From contig JAWUZG010000056.1 in NCBI GenBank assembly GCA_036785705.1, positions 13,192,501 to 13,256,500 on the forward strand: 64,000 nucleotides of DNA, read 5' to 3'. Each line of letters starts with the position of its first letter. The first letter of the stretch is position 1. The position numbers and the translations under genes were made by a program. Below, one piece after another: positions 58,401-64,000 of this stretch. Below the pieces are notes generated by a model that was not told the DNA's origin, ran no database searches, and saw nothing but the letters and a program-made list of their open reading frames with translations. Source of the DNA: Acanthornis magna (taxonomy: Eukaryota; Chordata; Aves; Passeriformes; Acanthizidae).

Positions 58401-60104
58401 TGCAGTGCTTTGGTGCCAGGTGGCTGTCTTGAGTCCAGAAAGTTGGATCACATATGGTCTGCACTGACTTCTAATAAAGAAAAGAATTAGAGCTGAACCC
58501 TCTGTATTATTTTTTTCCACATGCAGAAGTTTAAGATAATAGGCTGAGCCATAGCCTCTCTGATGTGCATCCTTTGCAGTGGTTTGAATTTGGAATAGGG
58601 ATTTAGGCTGTCTTGTATAGTCCACATCTCAGAAGAAAAGTTACATTTGTGCCAGCTGCCAACACTAATTACCTGCCCTGATTTCTTTGTCCACTGAACA
58701 GCTGGAACAAAGACATCTATCCATATCTTTGTGCATCAGCTTCATCCTCTGTGGTGGAAGGAGCACATGGGACAGAAAGAGGGACTTTGAGCTTGGATAT
58801 TCTTAATAGTGGTTATGTGGTCTGTGATAGTGAGGCCTCCCAGTGAATTGCATCGTGCTCCCACAATGGCACTAGGAAGGGGATTGGGATTTTTGTCTCT
58901 TAAAAAGTTTATATTAGGAAAAAAGTATTGAAATTATTTTTTACCTTTTATAGGAAAACTTCTTTTAAATTAAATAAGATATGGGAAAGTTTTGGCCAAC
59001 TCGTAGCCTGGTTTTCACCCTCTGTGTTGTCATTTGTGGTGTCCAACTCCATTTTCACCATGGCTGGGAGCAAAAAGAGGCTGCTCCAGCATCTTGTGCA
59101 GGTGGTGACAGGAGAGGTGTTTGGATCTAACTATTCCTGGAACCTGTTCACTGTTTTGTAGAGATGCTGTCTGTTGATATATGACTTCCATACCTTCCCC
59201 TGTGCAGTGAAACTCGAGAAAAGCCTATATATAACAGTGTGGGACAACTGTGAACGTATGGGAAAGTCACTTGGAGGAATCCTGTTTGTTGTGAATAACA
59301 GACCCCCAAGCCAGCCATTCCTTGGGGTGTGAAAAGCTGTCGGGCAATTGCAAGCAGCTTGATGTGTTTGAAAGATGAATCACCCCTTGTGTTATTTGAC
59401 CATCAGCATTTTAAACCTGACAGAAGAGTGTTGGAGCTGATTGCTTCGTCACAGCGGCTCCTGAGTAAATAAAAGCTAGGAATGTAATTTGTCTCTGCAA
59501 AGTAAAACATTTGATTAGAGGGGAATGACAAAGAAAAGAGCTTCTAAGCAGGCTGGCTGCAGCCAGAACCCACTTCAAGTGCTTTCATGCTGAAATGTCA
59601 AAATTACTGGATTGAGGGTCTTTGGACTGGGATCTGGGTTGTTGTGCTGCTGCTTGTTTGTAATCCGGCAGTTCACCTTATATATGTTTGTGCAAAATTA
59701 CTAGAGCTTCTTTATTCCCAAAAGCTGATTGAGGTTCTGCTGGAGTTCTCTGATGCCTGTCAGAATCAATGTCAGCAAACATGTGACTCAATGCCATCAA
59801 TACAAGCTCGGTCACCAGGAGGAGCACACCTTGCATGTGCTGTCACATTTCTGTGGCTGCACAGGAGCTTCTCCATGATGGAAAATCCAGTGGCCAGATG
59901 CCGAGGCAATATAAAGCAACAGAGTACATTTGGGTTGTATAAAGTGAATGTCTGTCTCTTCAAATTCCTCTGCTGACCAGAGCTGGGATTTTGCATGCTG
60001 GTGGTTTGGTTAATGATGTTAACTCCTCCTTGAATTGCCTGTTGCCCCTTTTCATAGCGGGGGAAGTGAAACCCTGCTCTGTCCTGCCTGCACACACGTA
60101 CTCT
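55459..60104. other. Intronic sequence, no gene seen
   Basis: The 141-codon + strand open frame at 56236-56661 has no recognisable domain. AT-rich blocks at 57420-57510 and 59450-59530 may be conserved elements. No exon or transposon is recognised. Confidence 0.55.
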
Positions 60105-60245
60105 GTTACTTGGCAGAGAGAGATTTCTTATTTTGTCCAATTGCTTTCTGAATCCATCTAAACTCTTGGCTCTCATCACTTTACAGTAAGTTCCACAACT
60201 TCAAAATTAATTGGGGCGAGAAAGTATTTTCTTCCATTTGTTTAA
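60105..60245. mobile_element. Possible very old CR1-type LINE fragment
   Basis: CTTTCTGAATCCATCTAAACTC, then CAGTAAGTTCCACAACTTC, then GAGAAAGTATTTTCTTCCAT and TTGTTTAAGCTC resemble a segment I recall from ancient amniote CR1-like repeats ('...gagttccacagattaactatgtgttgtgtgaagaagtacttccttttgtttgtttta'). Divergence is high and the orientation was not settled. Confidence 0.4.
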
Positions 60246-63200
60246 GCTCTTTGGAAGTACAGTAGTATTATATCTACAATAAATATTAGAATTGGCCAAA
60301 TTGTTCCCTGTGAGCTACCTGCAAGCAGCAGCTGACTCATCCCTGCTTGATTGCTTGGTGTTTGGTGTTCCTCCTCTTAGTTAAGTGCCCTGTAATACAT
60401 TGCCAGATACGTACCTGGCATTTTTTCCTTTGGAAGGCATCGCTTTGGGTGGCACAGTGAGGGGGTGACAGGCTGTGTGATCACAGGTGGGGTGGAGGTC
60501 ATCTCCAAGGCATCACTTCATCACTTGACAGTTGTCTTTGCTGGTCTCTCCTTCTGAATAACTTACCTGATTAGGGAATAATCATGAGAAAAGCGTGGAC
60601 TTGTAGATCCTAGATCAAATTCAACAGATTCACGCAAAGGCTGCTTCTGCTAATTGAGGGCACCACATTTCCATGGCTTATGTAAAGGCAGTTCTCCTAG
60701 AGAGAGAAAGACCCACTTGAAAACAATCAAGTCCATTATTTTGTAGCCTCTGTTGCTTTGTATTTTCGTTCCATGATCCTTGACCTGGATGGATCATGCT
60801 AGGCACTGTCTGCAAGTGGCTATTTTAACTCCACTTGTTCTCTTACCTTTCATTTTTTGAACAGAAGTACATGGAGTGGAACCACAGAAATGAGAGTTCG
60901 GAAATATTTATTACAACTGTCCTCTCAGGGTTGAATGCAAGATTATTTTCAACAGTGTGTATGCTCATGGCCCATCCAGTCCACTAAATGACTCTTATGC
61001 TGAGTTCCCTGGGGAAGCTGGGGCTGCAGAGTGATATATTGTGATTGACAAAGTGTATTTGTCCTGGCTTTCTCCTGGGAGCTGAAGAAGGGGATTACTC
61101 ATTTCAATAGTCAATGTGCAGAAGAAAATGGATGCTAACTTAAAGCTGTCATTTTAAACTATTTGAAATTAGTTTAATGCTCATGGGCACCAGATTGTCT
61201 TGACCTGAAGAGTGTCCTTCTCCATCTGGTGGTGGAGAGAGCCCCACATGTGCAAGCTCTAACTTTGCATCTCTTCAGATTTATTCTGGCATCGACACCA
61301 AGCTTTCAGCAATAGCTCCAGTTAAGCCGTGGTGGGATTGCCACAAGGGGCTGTGGCAGGAGACCTTTGTAGGCATTTTTACATAAATCCATTAATAGCT
61401 GTAGGATGATCATGATCCCTTGTGGTTGCTGATGATCAGGTTCTAAAATCTGAAGCCCTCCATCTTCTCTGATTTTCTGAGGCTTTAAGAGTCTTCAAGC
61501 TGTCTTTTCCCCTCATATTGTATGTACTCATAAATGTTTGTCAAGGGACACATTCTTGCTCCAGTTACAAATTCTTTGCTCTTTTACAGTAAGGATACGC
61601 TAGATATTTCCCACAATGAATGGCTGAAGTCAATTGTTGAATCCCAGCACTGTCTAATTGGCAAAACTTCAGCCAAGTGATTTCGGAATGCTCATGCATC
61701 ACTTCAGATGTTTCTATCTCTTGTCATTGATTTTAATACATGAGTGAGTGCCAATTTATCCTAAAGGGTTTAACAAGTATCTTCACTACTTCTTCAGAAG
61801 AATATTTCTAGCAATGACACTGTAGGTTCTATATTGCATTTTGGTTCAAAATAATAAAATAGACTGTTGCAGGGTTGACTGTCAGGCCTTTTGAATGCTC
61901 ATCAAAATAATTGCACTTCTGTCTTTCCTAGCTAGGAAAATACTGTAACTGTTAATGTACCCATGTAGAAAATCTGTGATTTGAAGTTTGCATCTTTTTC
62001 TAAATTCTTAGTTTTATCTCTGAGGAGATAAAATGATCAAAATAAATATATCTCCTTTTCTCAGCAGTACAAAACCATCAGCTTAGCCTTACTGAAGAAT
62101 TTTTTTGTGTTACCAATAAAATTTCATGGTTGAAGCCAACTCTTGAAGCAGGAGATCAGGAGTGATGAAGCTCAGTGTGCACACTCCAGAGCGAGATATC
62201 AGTTGCTGCCATTCCAGCTGAAAGGACTTCATGGATCTCTGGTGTGTAAAATGATTTTGGTATTGTATCACAGACAGAGTCATCTTCAGGGAGGAATGAA
62301 AGTATATTGTTTCTGACATCCTTTTTTTCTGACAGTTTTACACTTTGACATTTCGCTATCCCAACTTGTTTTCCTACTCACTGACCCAAAATATCATAAT
62401 GGTCTGGTTCAAAGGCTCCAACTAGCCTCAAATTTTGTGCTCTGTTGAGCCTTCATTTCAGTTTAGTTTACTGCATTGTCAAGTATCTACCTATGAACGT
62501 TAGAGGGAGATGGAAAGACACCTTTAGAATTCTGATGATTGAGAAACCATGGTTGGGGCAGAAGGCAAGATGTCATACTGCTGCCTTTGCATTATTCATG
62601 ACAAAAATTAAACACAAAGTTTTGACCTTGAAATCACTCTTTTTTTCTTTTTTTCTTTAAATATCTCTTTTTTTTTCTTTCTGCATTTAGAGTTAGATAT
62701 ATAGACTGTAGTCATGAAGCCTTACATGGGATTTGAGGATCTGGATAAAGCTGCCTTTCCCAGGCAGAAACTTGGCATAGTTGTGGAGGTGTCAGTTTTA
62801 CTGAGTTCTAGGTCACCCCTGGACTTGGGGAGGTGGGCACAGCCCTGTCCAGCCCATGTGTTGCCCCTTGAAGGAGAAGTGTGAAGGTCAGAGTGGTCAG
62901 TCCTGCAGGGCATCACTGGCTCTGCACACAGTGGTCTGAATGTACAACTGAAATAATCTTTCTGTCATGGTCTTCTGGTTGTTTTAATAGACTTCCTATA
63001 GAAATGAGTTCTAGGTTCAAGCAGAGGCCTGCAGTAGTAGAGATATTGAAAAATGATGCCTGTCCACTGCATTTTTTTCCCCTGGAATTTGGCAGCATGA
63101 GATGCTGTTGTGTTTTCGATCCCTTCACAAAACAATAAATGTGTTTTGAACCACATCCTACCAGGCCACAGTCACAAGGGTTGGAGTGTAGAGTGGGACA

Positions 63201-63371
63201 ACCCTCTTACCCTCAGGGCTGCAGCATGGCCCCTTGGGAAGAGCAAAAGTGAAACTTCTAGCTTAAAGAGATGTTGGAATTTGTAATGGAAGCACATTAC
63301 ACAGTATAGAGGATGTTAGATAAATGGAACACTTCATCATAGACCTGTACCTCGCTGCCCTTATGCACTGA
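60246..63371. other. Intronic sequence, no gene seen
   Basis: AT-rich unique intron DNA with a T-rich run near 62638-62680. No exon, RNA gene or repeat family is recognised. Confidence 0.55.
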
Positions 63372-64000
63372 ATGTCCTGAGTAATAAATGCATTATTTTT
63401 TGCAGTCAAATGCAGGGACTGTGGCCCAGGAATCTGATGCTCCATCACGGTCAGACAGTTGAGCTCAGGGTAGCATCTCAGCCAGCTGCAGAGCTTGCTC
63501 CAGGCCAGCCCCACTCCTGGAAACCAGGCTGAGGAAGCCCAGGAGCACACGCTCACAGCGATGGGGTGCGTGTGAATCGATAGCAAGCATCTATATTATT
63601 GTCCTTATGATGAAGCACCGTTTATTTCCCAGTGTTGCAGTGCAGCAAAGGGAATGGCGGTCTCTCCGAGCCCTCGCAGGTGCGTAGTGGGTGAGCTCTG
63701 AGAGGGCTCAGAGCTTGACTAATAAATTAATGTCTTGACTGGTAATGCATTATTTTTCCCAGTCAAATGCAGGGACTGTGGCCCAGGAATCTGATGCTCT
63801 GTCACGGTCAGGCAGTTGAGCTCAGGGTAGCATCTCAGCAGCTGCAGAGCTTGCTCCAGGCCAGCCCCACTCCTGGAAACCAGGCTGAGGAAGCCCAGGA
63901 GTTCACACTCACAGCGATGGGGTGCGTGTGAATCGACAGCAAGCATTTATTTTTGTCATTATGATGAAGCACCATTTATTTCCCAGCATTGCAGTTCAAC
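63372..64000 (+). repeat. ~357-bp tandem duplication, second copy cut by the window edge
   Basis: The sequence from about 63372 recurs from about 63729. The segment 63391-63646 aligns to 63748-64000 with roughly 20 differences and two small gaps counted by eye, about 92% identity. Shared words include GTCAAATGCAGGGACTGTGG, CCCAGGAATCTGATGCT, GAGCTTGCTCCAGGCCAGCC and CAGCGATGGGGTGCGTGTG. The first copy is followed by a non-shared 100-bp portion up to about 63728 whose counterpart for copy 2 would lie beyond the window. The unit does not resemble a known transposon. Confidence 0.92.

Larger units (their letters stand above)
17949..64000 (+). other. SLCO3A1: Intron downstream of SLCO3A1 exon 2 (5' part, at least 46 kb)
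   Basis: From the exon 2 donor to the window edge I find no further transporter sequence on the + strand, so the next exon lies outside. SLCO3A1 is known for very long introns in vertebrates, which fits. The intron holds CR1 and MIR fragments, microsatellites, a CpG-rich patch and several AT-rich blocks that resemble conserved non-coding DNA. The longest open frame (40111-40650, minus strand, 179 codons) has no domain I recognise. Confidence 0.85.

Noticed and set aside
60167..60190. TTTACAG followed by TAAGTT as a possible zero-length recursive splice site
   Set aside because: The base after AG is T and not G, so no AG/GT juxtaposition exists.
1..64000. Bacterial operons, CRISPR arrays, phage or plasmid genes
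   Set aside because: No dense coding, no ribosome-binding-site-spaced genes and no regular repeat-spacer pattern; the one protein match is a spliced vertebrate exon.

Overview
This window is vertebrate nuclear DNA, almost certainly from a bird. Protein-coding content is very sparse and the introns are long and compact. Recognisable interspersed repeats are few: CR1 LINE 3' ends plus a handful of very old MIR-like SINEs, with no Alu, B1 or L1. The only coding sequence I can support is one internal exon on the + strand (17483-17948). It encodes 155 residues of a solute carrier organic anion transporter and matches, as far as I can recall the family, SLCO3A1 (OATP3A1/OATP-D) rather than SLCO2A1, 2B1, 4A1 or 5A1.

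Layout: 1-17482 is the 3' part of the upstream intron (intron 1 if numbering follows human). It ends in a good polypyrimidine tract and acceptor. Exon 2 follows, covering transmembrane segments 2 to 4 and the glycosylated second extracellular loop. From 17949 to the window end is at least 46 kb of the next intron. No other gene, tRNA, rRNA, CRISPR array or bacterial feature is present. The other open frames look like chance ORFs, repeats or homopolymer translations.

Repeats inside the introns: CR1 pieces at 15211-15279 (+), 16432-16880 (-, old), 21434-21550 (-) and 27640-27916 (+, best preserved), with weaker candidates at 19193-19235 and 60105-60245. MIR-like SINE pieces lie at 14615-14690, 36880-36955, 43531-43640 (clearest) and 49754-49826. 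Long T runs on the sense strand (54, 30, 19 and 19 nt), short microsatellites, an 18-nt C run, a 28-bp two-copy duplication and a ~357-bp tandem duplication running off the right edge complete the list.

The points most worth a second look are these. Exon 2 begins with GTGAGT directly after its acceptor AG, the architecture of a vertebrate recursive-splicing exon. A 22-bp perfect palindrome sits in an AT-rich, motif-dense block at 35170-35340. A small CpG-rich patch lies deep in intron 2. A possible 237-bp poison exon lies at 41437-41673. A MIR copy is unusually well preserved. The 357-bp tandem repeat continues beyond the window. I see no novel multi-gene system here; the window is one exon in a large transporter gene. 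Regulatory statements are inference from motif appearance and were not tested by alignment.
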